Assembly (NCBI GenBank): GCA_001916035.1
Contig: MNRQ01000009.1
Span: 1-58,360, forward strand
Length of the DNA: 58,360 nt
Reading direction: 5' to 3'
From: Clostridium sp. 27_14
GTDB lineage: Bacteria > Bacillota > Clostridia > TANB77 > CAG-508
Below, piece by piece: positions 16,975-25,278 of this stretch. The position numbers were made by a program, and so were the translations under genes. Numbering within the stretch: position 1 is the first letter of the stretch; each line of letters opens with the position of its first letter. The notes under the pieces were generated by a model, which worked only from the letters and a program-made list of their open reading frames with translations, ran no database searches and was not told the origin of the DNA.

Positions 16975-17847
16975 TCATTTTTCAATTTTGTTGCTACTTG
17001 TTTTTGATTGTTGTTTAGTTGCCTTTATTACATTGTTTATGAGCATTGCTATTGTCATTGGTCCTACTCCCCCTGGTACCGGTGTGATATAGCTTGCTTT
17101 TTTTGAGACTTCTTCGAAGTCTACATCTCCTACTATTTTTCCTGTTTCTAGTCTATTTATTCCTACATCTATTATAACTGCATCTTTTTTTACGTTTTCT
17201 GCTTTGATAAAGTTTGGTTTGCCTATTGCTGTTATTAATATGTCTGCTTCTTTTTCTTTTTGTTCTATTTCTTTTGTTTTTGAGTGGCATACTGTTACTG
17301 TTGCATTTTTGTTTATACAACATTGCATTAATGGTTTTCCTACTATATTGCTTCTTCCTAGTATTACTACATTTTTTCCAGATAGTTCTATTTTATATTC
17401 TTCAAATAGTCTCATTATTCCATAAGGTGTGCATGATACAAATGTGTCTTGTCCTAAAACTAATTTGCCTATGTTCATTGGATGGAATCCGTCTACATCT
17501 TTATTATAATCTATTTTTTTTATTGCTTCATTTATGTCTAAATTTGCTGGTAATGGACTTTGTAATAATATTCCATTTATTGTGTTATCTTTGTTTAATT
17601 TTTCTATTAGATTTTTTAGTTGTTCTTGTTTTATGTTTTCTTCTAGTATATATTCTTCATATTCTATTCCTACTTCATCACAGGCTTTGCTTTTGTTTTT
17701 TACATATACCTTTGATGCAGGATTATTTCCTACCATTATTACTGCTAATTTTGGAGTTATTCCAGATTTTTTTAATTCTTCTACTTCTTTTTTTAGATTT
17801 TCTCTTGTTTTTTTTGCTATTGTTTTTCCATCTATTATTACTGCCAT
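16975..17847 (-). CDS. folD: FolD, methylene-THF dehydrogenase/cyclohydrolase
   Basis: This 290-residue protein interconverts 5,10-methylene-, methenyl- and 10-formyl-tetrahydrofolate with NADP, feeding purines and formyl-Met. The catalytic YVKNKSKACDEVGIE (Tyr-x3-Lys) motif is present, as are ILLQSPLPANLDINEAI, the nucleotide-binding VVILGRSNIVGKPL and the C-terminal TPVPGGVGPMTIAML. The length is typical, with a short Lys/Ser-rich C-terminal extension. The ribosome site ATAGGAGGATAC precedes ATG 17847. The enzyme is cytosolic. Confidence 0.95.
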   Translation of the reverse strand: MAVIIDGKTIAKKTRENLKKEVEELKKSGITPKLAVIMVGNNPASKVYVKNKSKACDEVGIEYEEYILEENIKQEQLKNLIEKLNKDNTINGILLQSPLPANLDINEAIKKIDYNKDVDGFHPMNIGKLVLGQDTFVSCTPYGIMRLFEEYKIELSGKNVVILGRSNIVGKPLMQCCINKNATVTVCHSKTKEIEQKEKEADILITAIGKPNFIKAENVKKDAVIIDVGINRLETGKIVGDVDFEEVSKKASYITPVPGGVGPMTIAMLINNVIKATKQQSKTSSNKIEK

Positions 17848-17959
17848 TTTTATTGTATCCTCCTATATTAAACATTAATTACTTCTATTGTAAAATTAAT
17901 TGTATTATATAAAATTTTTTCTGAACTTTTTATTATATTTGATACATTTTATTGAATTT

Positions 17960-18718
17960 TTATTGATAGTCTACAATATCTACCCATTTTTGTAATAATT
18001 CTTGTTGTTCTGTATTTTTTGTTAGACGTATTGCTGCTACAATTGGTATCCATCTTTGTATTTCTTGTTTGTCTGTGTTAGTTTTTTGGCAATATTTTTC
18101 TAAGTATTTTTCTGCTAGTTTGTTTTTTCCTTCCATTGAAAATATTAAAAATGTTCTTGCTACATCTGCTGATGCGTTTCCTTGTGTTGCATGTGCCCAA
18201 TCTATTATATAGTGTTCTCCATTTTCTTTTATTATTATATTGCTTGGGTTGAAATCTCCGTGACATAGTTTGTCATGATTTTTCATTCCTTGTAATCTTT
18301 GTAATAGCTCATATTTTACGTCTTCGTTTATGTTGTTTGCTGCTTCTAGTCTTCTTTTGTATTTGTCTTTTATTCTGTTTAGTGATGGTACTTTTTTTGA
18401 TAGTATTTCTAATTGCATATCTATAAATACTTCTAAGTATTCATCTTCTTGTTCTGGATTTTGTTCCATTAATACATCTAATGGTGTTCCTTCTATATAT
18501 TCTGTTACTAATGCCCATCTGTTTTCAATTTTAGTTACTTCCAATAATTTTGAAATTTTTAGGTCTGTGTTTTCTTCTACTCTTGCTTGTATTAGTGCTT
18601 CGTTTAAAATTGCTGCTTTTGAATAGTTTTCTACAAATAGTTTTATTGTTTTGTTTTCGTCTCTATATACTGTTTTTGTTTTTCTTTTAGCAATAGGTTC
18701 ATTCAAATTAAATTCCAT
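17960..18718 (-). CDS. APH-family kinase-like phosphotransferase
   Basis: This 252-residue protein has the aminoglycoside/choline-kinase fold. The ATP-binding N-lobe (about residues 10-80) carries TVYRDENKTIKLF and ALVTEYIEGTPLD. The catalytic loop HGDFNPSNIIIKE (about 165) is followed by the metal-binding YIIDWAHA. The substrate is unknown; members phosphorylate aminoglycosides, macrolides, choline or sugars. It begins 41 bases after the adhE stop codon on the same strand, so it may be read from the same transcript. No resistance role can be claimed from sequence alone. Confidence 0.8.
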   Translation of the reverse strand: MEFNLNEPIAKRKTKTVYRDENKTIKLFVENYSKAAILNEALIQARVEENTDLKISKLLEVTKIENRWALVTEYIEGTPLDVLMEQNPEQEDEYLEVFIDMQLEILSKKVPSLNRIKDKYKRRLEAANNINEDVKYELLQRLQGMKNHDKLCHGDFNPSNIIIKENGEHYIIDWAHATQGNASADVARTFLIFSMEGKNKLAEKYLEKYCQKTNTDKQEIQRWIPIVAAIRLTKNTEQQELLQKWVDIVDYQ

Positions 18719-18759
18719 AATAAATTCTTCTTCCTTTCTTGCTTTTTGTATTTTAATTT

Positions 18760-21360
18760 TTATCCATAATATGCTTTTAAATACATTTCTTTTATTTCAC
18801 TTATTAATGGATAACGTGGATTGCTTCCTGTGCATTGGTCGTCAAATGCCATTTCTGACATTTCGTCTAATGTTGCTAAAAATTTTTCTTCTTCTATTCC
18901 GTATTCTTTTATTGTTTTTTTGATTTCTATTTTTTCTTTTAATTCGTCTATTTTTCTTATTAGGTTTTCTAGTTTTTCTTCATCATTATTTCCGCCTAAG
19001 TTTAAACTTTCTGCTATTTCTGCATATCTTCTTAGTGTATGTGGGTGGTCATATTGTGGGAATGTTCCCATTTTTGCTGGTACTTCTTTTGCATTAAATC
19101 GTATTATTTCGTCTAATAGTAGGGCATTTGCTATTCCATGTGGTATGTGATGATATGCTCCTAATTTATGTGCCATTGAGTGACATAGCCCTAAAAATGC
19201 GTTTGCGAATGCCATTCCTGCCATTGTTGCTGCATTTGCCATTTTTTCTCTTGCTTCTGGATCATTTGCTCCATTTTCATAAGCTCTTGGTAAATATTCA
19301 AATATATTTTTTAGTGCTTCTTTTGCTAGTCCGTCTGTGTATTCTGTTGCCATCATAGATGCATATGCTTCTAGTGCATGTGTTGCTGCATCTATTCCTG
19401 TTGCTGATGTTAGTCCTTTTGGTGCATTCATCATCATATTTGCGTCTACAATTGCCATTTTGGGTAATAGTTCATAGTCTGCTATTGGATATTTTATTCC
19501 TGTTTTGTCATCTGTTATAACTGCAAATGGTGTTACTTCTGATCCTGTTCCTGCTGATGTTGGTACTGCTATAAAGTATGCTTTTTCTCCCATTTTAGGA
19601 AATGTGTATATTCTTTTTCTTATGTCCATAAATCTCATTGCCATATCCATAAATTCTAGTTCTGGATGTTCATACATTACCCACATTATTTTTGCTGCAT
19701 CCATTGCTGAGCCTCCACCTACTGCTATAATGCAGTCTGGTTTAAATGCGTTTATTAGTTTTGCTCCTTCTTTTGCAGATGCTAAATCTGGGTCTGGTGC
19801 TACATTGAAAAATGTTTCGTGTGTTATTTGCATTTCGTCTAATTTGTCTGTTACAACTTTTGTGTATCCATTTTCGTATAAGAATGTATCTGTTACAATA
19901 AATACTCTTTTTTTATTCATTACATTTTTTAATTCTTCTAGGGCTACTGGTAAGCAACCTCTTTTTATATATACCTTTTCAGGTGCTCTAAACCAAAGCA
20001 TATTTTCTCTCCTCTCTGCAACAGTTTTTATATTTAATAAGTGTTTTATTCCTACATTTTCAGAAACAGAGTTTCCTCCCCATGTTCCACATCCTAATGT
20101 TAGTGATGGTGCTAATTTAAAATTGTATATGTCTCCTATTCCACCTTGTGATGCTGGTGTGTTTATTATTACTCTGCATGTTTTCATTTTGTTATAAAAT
20201 TTTTCTATTTTTTCTTTTTCTGTTACAGTGTTTATATATAAAGATGAGGTATGTCCTAGTCCTCCATCTTCAATTAATTGATATGCTTTATTAAGTGATT
20301 CTTCAAAGTTTTGTGATTTGTACATTGCTAGAACTGGTGATAATTTCTCGTGTGCAAATTCTTCTGATATTTCTACACTTTCTACTTCTCCTATTAAGAT
20401 TTTAGTGTCTCCTGGTACATATATATCTGCTAATTCTGCTATTCTCCATGCTGGTTGTCCTACAATTTTTGCATTTAGTGCTCCATTTATTATTATTGTT
20501 TTTCTTACTTTTTCTAGTTCTTCTGCATTTAAGAAATGACATCCTCTTTTTATGAATTCTGTTTTTACTTGTTCATAAATTTCTTGGTCTACTATTACTG
20601 ATTGTTCTGATGCACAAATCATACCGTTGTCAAATGTTTTAGAATGTATTATTGAGTTTACTGCTAAAATTATATTTGCACTTTTGTCTATTACTGCTGG
20701 TGTATTTCCTGGTCCAACTCCTAGTGCTGGTTTTCCACTTGAATATGCTGCTTTTACCATTCCTGGTCCCCCTGTTGCTAAAATTAAATCTGCTGATTGC
20801 ATTAATAAATTGCTTAGTTCTAATGATGGAACATCTATCCATGCTATTATTCCTTCTGGTGCTCCTGCTTCTACTGCCGCTTCTAATACTATTTTTGCTG
20901 CTTTTATTGTACATTCTTTTGCTCTAGGATGTGGGCTTATTATTATTCCATTTCTAGTTTTTAGTGCTAATAATGTTTTAAAAATTGCTGTTGATGTTGG
21001 ATTTGTTGTTGGTATAACTGCTGCTATTACTCCTACTGGTTCTGCGATTTTTTTTATTCCAAAATTGTCATCTTGTTCTATTATTCCAACTGTTTTTTCG
21101 TTTTTGTATTTGTTGTATATATATTCTGCTGCATAGTGATTTTTTATTACTTTGTCTTCTACTACTCCCATGCCAGTTTCTTCTACTGCCATTTTAGCTA
21201 AAGGTATTCTCATTTCATTTGCTTTTATTGCTGCTTTTTGAAATATTTTGTCTACTTGTTCTTGACTAAATTTAGCATACTCTTTTTGGGCATTTTTTAC
21301 TTTTTCAATTACTTCTTGTAATTTTTCTACACTGTCCACTTTTGATTGTTCTAAATTCAT
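18760..21360 (-). CDS. adhE: AdhE, bifunctional acetaldehyde/alcohol dehydrogenase
   Basis: This 866-residue enzyme reduces acetyl-CoA to acetaldehyde and then to ethanol, regenerating NAD during fermentation. The N-terminal aldehyde dehydrogenase half (to about 440) has FDNGMICASEQS with the catalytic Cys, and GVIAAVIPTTNPTSTAIFKT. The C-terminal iron-dependent alcohol dehydrogenase half (about 455-866) has IAVGGGSAMDAAKIMW, VPTSAGTGSEVTPFAV and the iron ligands in LCHSMAHKLGAYHHIPHG. AdhE usually forms spirosome filaments. Start ATG 21360 (MNLEQSK) is chosen because AAAGGA lies about 8 bases upstream; longer in-frame starts add an atypical Asn/Lys-rich leader. The length matches the family. 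Confidence 0.96.
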   Translation of the reverse strand: MNLEQSKVDSVEKLQEVIEKVKNAQKEYAKFSQEQVDKIFQKAAIKANEMRIPLAKMAVEETGMGVVEDKVIKNHYAAEYIYNKYKNEKTVGIIEQDDNFGIKKIAEPVGVIAAVIPTTNPTSTAIFKTLLALKTRNGIIISPHPRAKECTIKAAKIVLEAAVEAGAPEGIIAWIDVPSLELSNLLMQSADLILATGGPGMVKAAYSSGKPALGVGPGNTPAVIDKSANIILAVNSIIHSKTFDNGMICASEQSVIVDQEIYEQVKTEFIKRGCHFLNAEELEKVRKTIIINGALNAKIVGQPAWRIAELADIYVPGDTKILIGEVESVEISEEFAHEKLSPVLAMYKSQNFEESLNKAYQLIEDGGLGHTSSLYINTVTEKEKIEKFYNKMKTCRVIINTPASQGGIGDIYNFKLAPSLTLGCGTWGGNSVSENVGIKHLLNIKTVAERRENMLWFRAPEKVYIKRGCLPVALEELKNVMNKKRVFIVTDTFLYENGYTKVVTDKLDEMQITHETFFNVAPDPDLASAKEGAKLINAFKPDCIIAVGGGSAMDAAKIMWVMYEHPELEFMDMAMRFMDIRKRIYTFPKMGEKAYFIAVPTSAGTGSEVTPFAVITDDKTGIKYPIADYELLPKMAIVDANMMMNAPKGLTSATGIDAATHALEAYASMMATEYTDGLAKEALKNIFEYLPRAYENGANDPEAREKMANAATMAGMAFANAFLGLCHSMAHKLGAYHHIPHGIANALLLDEIIRFNAKEVPAKMGTFPQYDHPHTLRRYAEIAESLNLGGNNDEEKLENLIRKIDELKEKIEIKKTIKEYGIEEEKFLATLDEMSEMAFDDQCTGSNPRYPLISEIKEMYLKAYYG

Positions 21361-21430
21361 TTTATCCATTCCTTTCTTGATTTTGTATGTAGTTTTATCT
21401 TTTGTTTTATTTTTAATTGAATTATTATTA

Positions 21431-21679
21431 CTATTTTTCATTTGAACTTACATGATATTCAATGTCCTCCATATTTGGAAACATTTCTCTGACTCTTTTT
21501 AGTGTTAACATTGACATTCTTGGTTGCGCGTTTTTTGCATGATTTGATAATAGTTTTTGTGTGTAACAATTTTGTGCTGTTTTGAATAGTAAATATTTAT
21601 TTCTAACGTAAGTATAGTGTATTTCATATCCATTGTTTAAGTCTTCCCACATCATTTCAAATGTATATTCTTTGTCCAT
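21431..21679 (-). CDS. Unrecognised 82-residue protein
   Basis: This small soluble protein has aromatic-rich, alternating polar residues (MWEDLNNGYEIHYTYVRNKY) and a basic C-terminal half (LSNHAKNAQPRMSMLTLKRV). I do not recognise a family. GAGAGGACTTAAAAA precedes ATG 21679, supporting that it is real. It lies between ligA (25 bases upstream) and adhE, all on the minus strand, and is probably co-transcribed with ligA. Confidence 0.6.
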   Translation of the reverse strand: MDKEYTFEMMWEDLNNGYEIHYTYVRNKYLLFKTAQNCYTQKLLSNHAKNAQPRMSMLTLKRVREMFPNMEDIEYHVSSNEK

Positions 21680-21704
21680 TTTTTAAGTCCTCTCTTTTTA
21701 TCTT

Positions 21705-23705
21705 TTATTTTATTAGATTTTCAAATTCTTCTTCAGAAATAATGTTAACTCCTAGACTTTGTGCTTTAGTTAATTTACTTCCTGCATCTTCTCCTGCTAA
21801 AACATAGTTTGTTTTTTTGGAAACTGAACTTGATGTTTTTCCTCCAAATTTTTCTATTAAGTCTTCGGCTTCTTTTCTGGTGAATTTTTGTAAACTTCCT
21901 GTTAATACAAATGTTTGTCCTTCAAATCTATTGTCAGTTGTTTCTTCTTCTATTGCTTTTGTGTTTATTCCTGCGTCTTCTAGCCTTTTTAATAAGTCTT
22001 TTGTTTGTTCTTGTGCAAAAAATTCTACTATACTGTTTGCCATTACTTCTCCTATGTCATTCATTTCTTGTAGTTCTTCGAATTTTGCTTCTGCTAGTGC
22101 TTGTAATGTTTTATATTTTTTGGCTAGTAGTTTAGATGCTTTTCCTCCTACATGTCTTATTCCTAATGCTGTAATTAGCCTGTATAAATCATTTTGTTTG
22201 CTGTTTTCTATACTGTTTTTTAGATTTTGTGCGAATTTTTTTCCGTTTTTCTTAAGTGATGCTATTTCTTCAAAACTTAGTGAGTAAATGTCTGCTATGT
22301 TTTCTATTAAGTGTTTTTCTAATAATTGTTGTATTATATTTTCTCCTAATCCATCTATGTTCATTGCTTCTCTTGATACGAAGTGTACTAGATTTCTAAA
22401 TAGTTTTGCTGGACATTCAATTCCTGTGCATCTAACTGCTGCTTCTCCTTCTTCTCTTATTGCTTCTGCTCCACATACTGGGCATACTCGTGGCATTTCA
22501 AAGTCTTTTTCTTTTCCTGTTCTTTTTTCTTTTACTACTTTTGATATTTCTGGTATTACATCTCCTGCTTTTTGTATTACTACTGTGTCTCCTATTTTTA
22601 AGTCTTTTTCTTTTATAAAGTCTTCATTGTGTAGTGTTGTTTTTGATATTGTTGAACCTGCAACTTTTACTGGTTCTAGTATTGCCATTGGTGTTATTAC
22701 ACCTGTTCTTCCAACTTGGCACACTATATCCTTTAAAATTGTTTCTTTTGTTTCTGGTGGATATTTATATGCTACTGCCCATCTTGGAACTTTTACGGTT
22801 GTTCCTAATATTTCTCTAAATTTTAGATTGTCTATTTTTATAACTGCTCCGTCTATTCCAAATGTTAGTTCTTCTCTCATTTCTCCAATTTTTTGTATTG
22901 CTTTTTTTACTTCTTCTATGTTTGTACATGGAATACGTACTGGGTTTACATTAAATCCTAGTTTTTCTAAATATTCTAGTTCTTCATAGTGTGAATTAAA
23001 TTCTTTTCCTTCTATTTTTTGTACATTAAATATATATATGTCTAATGGTCTTTTGGCTGTTATTTTGCTGTCTAATTGTCTTAATGATCCTGCTGCTGCA
23101 TTTCTTGCGTTTGCAAATAGTTCTTCGTCATTTTCTTGTCTTTCTTGATTCATTTCTTCAAAGTCTTTTTTACTTATAAATACTTCTCCACGTACTGTTA
23201 TGTTTATTTTTTCATCTATTTTGTGTGGTATTGTTTTTACTGTTTTTAGGTTTTTTGTTACATCTTCTCCTACAAGTCCATTTCCTCTGGTTGCTCCTCT
23301 TACTAGTATTCCATCTTTATATTCTAGTGCTGCTGATAAGCCATCTATTTTTGTTTCTACTACATATTTTACTTCTTCTATTCCGTTTTCTTTGGCTTTT
23401 TGGTGCATTCGTATGTCAAAGTCTTCAACATCTTCTAAGCTGAATACATCTTGTAGACTTTGTAATGGTACTTCATGTGTTACTTTTTCAAATCCTTCTT
23501 TTACATGTCCTCCTACTTTTTGTGTCAGTGATTCTTTTGTTATTAATTCTGGATATTCTTTTTCTAAATTTCTTAGTTCTACCATTAGCATATCATATTC
23601 GAAGTCTGATATTTCTGGATTATCGTCATCATAATATTTTTTTGCATAATATTCTGTTTTTTCTCTTAATTCTTTTATTCTTTCTTTTGCTTGTTGCTTG
23701 TTCAT
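21705..23705 (-). CDS. ligA: LigA, NAD-dependent DNA ligase
   Basis: This 666-residue protein joins Okazaki fragments and repair nicks using NAD. It shows domain Ia (AKKYYDDDNPEISDFEYD), the adenylation Lys (VETKIDGLSAAL, KxDG) and an OB fold (AGDVIPEISKV). The Cys4 zinc finger is CPVCGAEA with the later RCTGIECP. Helix-hairpin-helix repeats (ITALGIRHVGGKASKLLA) and a C-terminal BRCT domain (FVLTGSLQKFTRKEAEDLI) follow. The length is typical and all key residues appear intact. AAGAGGTGCGCT precedes ATG 23705. It is essential and cytosolic. Confidence 0.97.
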   Translation of the reverse strand: MNKQQAKERIKELREKTEYYAKKYYDDDNPEISDFEYDMLMVELRNLEKEYPELITKESLTQKVGGHVKEGFEKVTHEVPLQSLQDVFSLEDVEDFDIRMHQKAKENGIEEVKYVVETKIDGLSAALEYKDGILVRGATRGNGLVGEDVTKNLKTVKTIPHKIDEKINITVRGEVFISKKDFEEMNQERQENDEELFANARNAAAGSLRQLDSKITAKRPLDIYIFNVQKIEGKEFNSHYEELEYLEKLGFNVNPVRIPCTNIEEVKKAIQKIGEMREELTFGIDGAVIKIDNLKFREILGTTVKVPRWAVAYKYPPETKETILKDIVCQVGRTGVITPMAILEPVKVAGSTISKTTLHNEDFIKEKDLKIGDTVVIQKAGDVIPEISKVVKEKRTGKEKDFEMPRVCPVCGAEAIREEGEAAVRCTGIECPAKLFRNLVHFVSREAMNIDGLGENIIQQLLEKHLIENIADIYSLSFEEIASLKKNGKKFAQNLKNSIENSKQNDLYRLITALGIRHVGGKASKLLAKKYKTLQALAEAKFEELQEMNDIGEVMANSIVEFFAQEQTKDLLKRLEDAGINTKAIEEETTDNRFEGQTFVLTGSLQKFTRKEAEDLIEKFGGKTSSSVSKKTNYVLAGEDAGSKLTKAQSLGVNIISEEEFENLIK

Positions 23706-24002
23706 AGCGCACCTCTTTTTTGTATTTATTTTTTCTATCTTAGTATACCCATATTTTACTATATATAAAAAAAAATAGCAATGATTATTTTGTTATTTTT
23801 TTCGACATTTTTTGCTGTTTGTATCTCTAGTGGATACTAACTTTTTTTATATTTGTTAAATGTATAAATGTACTAAATATAATAATCAATTAAAGGAAGA
23901 TATTGTATACTAATTGTAAAAATAGTATTAAGATTTAGGTAATTTTTATTACTTTTTTCTTAATACTATTTTTTATTTTATTATGCAATTTTTTATTATA
24001 GA
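23706..24002. other. Intergenic region between ligA and sortase
   Basis: No gene is seen in these 297 bases. It holds the ligA upstream region (a TATACT near 23744 could be its -10) and the sortase terminator at 23918-23973. Confidence 0.6.
23918..23973 (-). terminator. Terminator after the sortase gene
   Basis: A perfect 15-bp stem (23918-23932 with 23959-23973) has an inner smaller GTAAT/ATTAC hairpin in its loop and T runs on both sides. Confidence 0.8.
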
Positions 24003-24719
24003 TTAGTCATCTTGTTTTGCTAAAATTATAAGTCTTCTATCATTGCTTGCATCTGTACATGTTGATAATGTAAGTTCTGCTTTTCCATTTGTTTCTCTTT
24101 GGTAGAATGATGTGTCTTGGTCATTTGTTTCAAATTTGTTATATATTGTGTATGTTAAATTTTTACCTTTATAATCGTTTACGTATATTTTATCTCCTAC
24201 TTTTAGTTTTTTGTTGTTAGAGAAAAATACCCCATTACGGTAGTTGTGTCCTATTACTACAGTATTTCCTGGTTCGTTTATTGATTCTCCTCCAGATGGA
24301 TATAATACTGCTACTGAATTTTCTATTGATGACTTACTTACAGAATCTATTATTGGATATGAGAAGTTTATTGCTGGAATTTTCATTGTTCCTACTGTTG
24401 CAAATCCTTTATAATTTCCTTTTTTGGCTGTTTGCGTTGTTGTGGTTGTTGTTCCTCCATTTGTTTCTGTTGTTGAGTTAAGTGAACTTGCTATTTCGTT
24501 TAATTTATCTCCTGCTGAATTTGTGTCTTCTTCTTTGGTTTCATTATTATTTGATGATGATTCTCCTCCATTATAGTTGTCTACAAATTCTGATGCTTCT
24601 TTTACTTTTTTGTTTTTATCATAAACTTGATATCCTAAAAATCCTAGTAACCCTATAATTGCTACTACTACAATAACTAAAATTACTGTTAATGTTTTCC
24701 CATATTTACTTTCAAACAT
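24003..24719 (-). CDS. Sortase family transpeptidase
   Basis: This 238-residue protein has an N-terminal signal anchor (about residues 9-31, TVILVIVVVAIIGLLGFLG), a Ser/Asn/Thr-rich linker (50-100) and a sortase beta-barrel. The catalytic His is in VIGHNYRNGVFF, the Cys in LTLSTCTD and the Arg in NDRRLIILAK. Sortases cut LPXTG-like signals and attach surface proteins to the wall or polymerise pilins. No substrate with a sorting signal and no pilin gene is in the window, so its class and role are open; a housekeeping role is plausible. The promoter lies at 24805-24833. It acts at the outer membrane face. Confidence 0.88.
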   Translation of the reverse strand: MFESKYGKTLTVILVIVVVAIIGLLGFLGYQVYDKNKKVKEASEFVDNYNGGESSSNNNETKEEDTNSAGDKLNEIASSLNSTTETNGGTTTTTTQTAKKGNYKGFATVGTMKIPAINFSYPIIDSVSKSSIENSVAVLYPSGGESINEPGNTVVIGHNYRNGVFFSNNKKLKVGDKIYVNDYKGKNLTYTIYNKFETNDQDTSFYQRETNGKAELTLSTCTDASNDRRLIILAKQDD

Positions 24720-24804
24720 ATTATCACTTTCCTTTCTTAAGACTAATGTCTAGTTAAAAATTTATTTTCAACTTTTCTTCTTATGTGCATAAAACTCTAT
24801 TTTT

Positions 24805-24833
24805 ATTATAGCATATCTATAAATAAGTTTCAA
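24805..24833 (-). promoter_or_regulatory. Promoter for the sortase gene
   Basis: On the minus strand, TTGAAA (24833-24828), a 17-base spacer and TATAAT (24810-24805) lie about 85 bases upstream of ATG 24719. The region just overlaps the end of the HIT gene. Confidence 0.7.
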
Positions 24834-24837
24834 TTAA

Positions 24838-25182
24838 TTATATCATTTTTTCTCCAAGTTTTTTTCCTGCTAATATGTGAAAATGTAAATGTGGTACTGT
24901 TTGTCCTCCATTTTCTCCACAGTTGTTTATTACTCTATATCCTTCTTCTGCAAATCCTTGCTTTTTTGCTATGTTTTTTATTGTGTAAAATATTTTTGAA
25001 ATTAATTGTTCGTCTTTTTCTTCTATTTCATTTAGTGATTTTATATGTTTTTTTGGTACTAATAAAATGTGTATTGGTGCTTCTGGTTGTATGTCTTTGA
25101 AAGCTATGATATCTTCATCTTCATATACTTTACTTGATGGTATCTCTCCTTTTATTATTTTACAAAAAATACAATCTTCCAT
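24838..25182 (-). CDS. HIT family protein (HINT-like nucleotide hydrolase)
   Basis: This 114-residue protein is a full-length HINT-type hydrolase that cleaves adenosine phosphoramidates and aminoacyl-AMP. It starts with the zinc-site pattern CIFCKIIKGEIPSSKVYED and has HILLVPKKHI. It ends with the His triad PHLHFHILAG. GAAAGGAATAAG precedes the ATG. It is cytosolic. Confidence 0.93.
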   Translation of the reverse strand: MEDCIFCKIIKGEIPSSKVYEDEDIIAFKDIQPEAPIHILLVPKKHIKSLNEIEEKDEQLISKIFYTIKNIAKKQGFAEEGYRVINNCGENGGQTVPHLHFHILAGKKLGEKMI

Positions 25183-25278
25183 TTTTATCTTATTCCTTTC
25201 AAAATTTTATATGTGTAATATATTATTACTTAAAAAATGTGAATTTTTTTAATGTTACTCTATATAGTAAATATGTTT

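Noticed and set aside
17960..18718. Calling the phosphotransferase an antibiotic resistance gene
   Set aside because: The fold is shared with choline and sugar kinases; nothing in sequence or context shows an antibiotic substrate.
20639..20914. 91-codon minus-strand frame inside adhE
   Set aside because: Arg/Ser-rich frame shift of AdhE coding sequence, no start signal.
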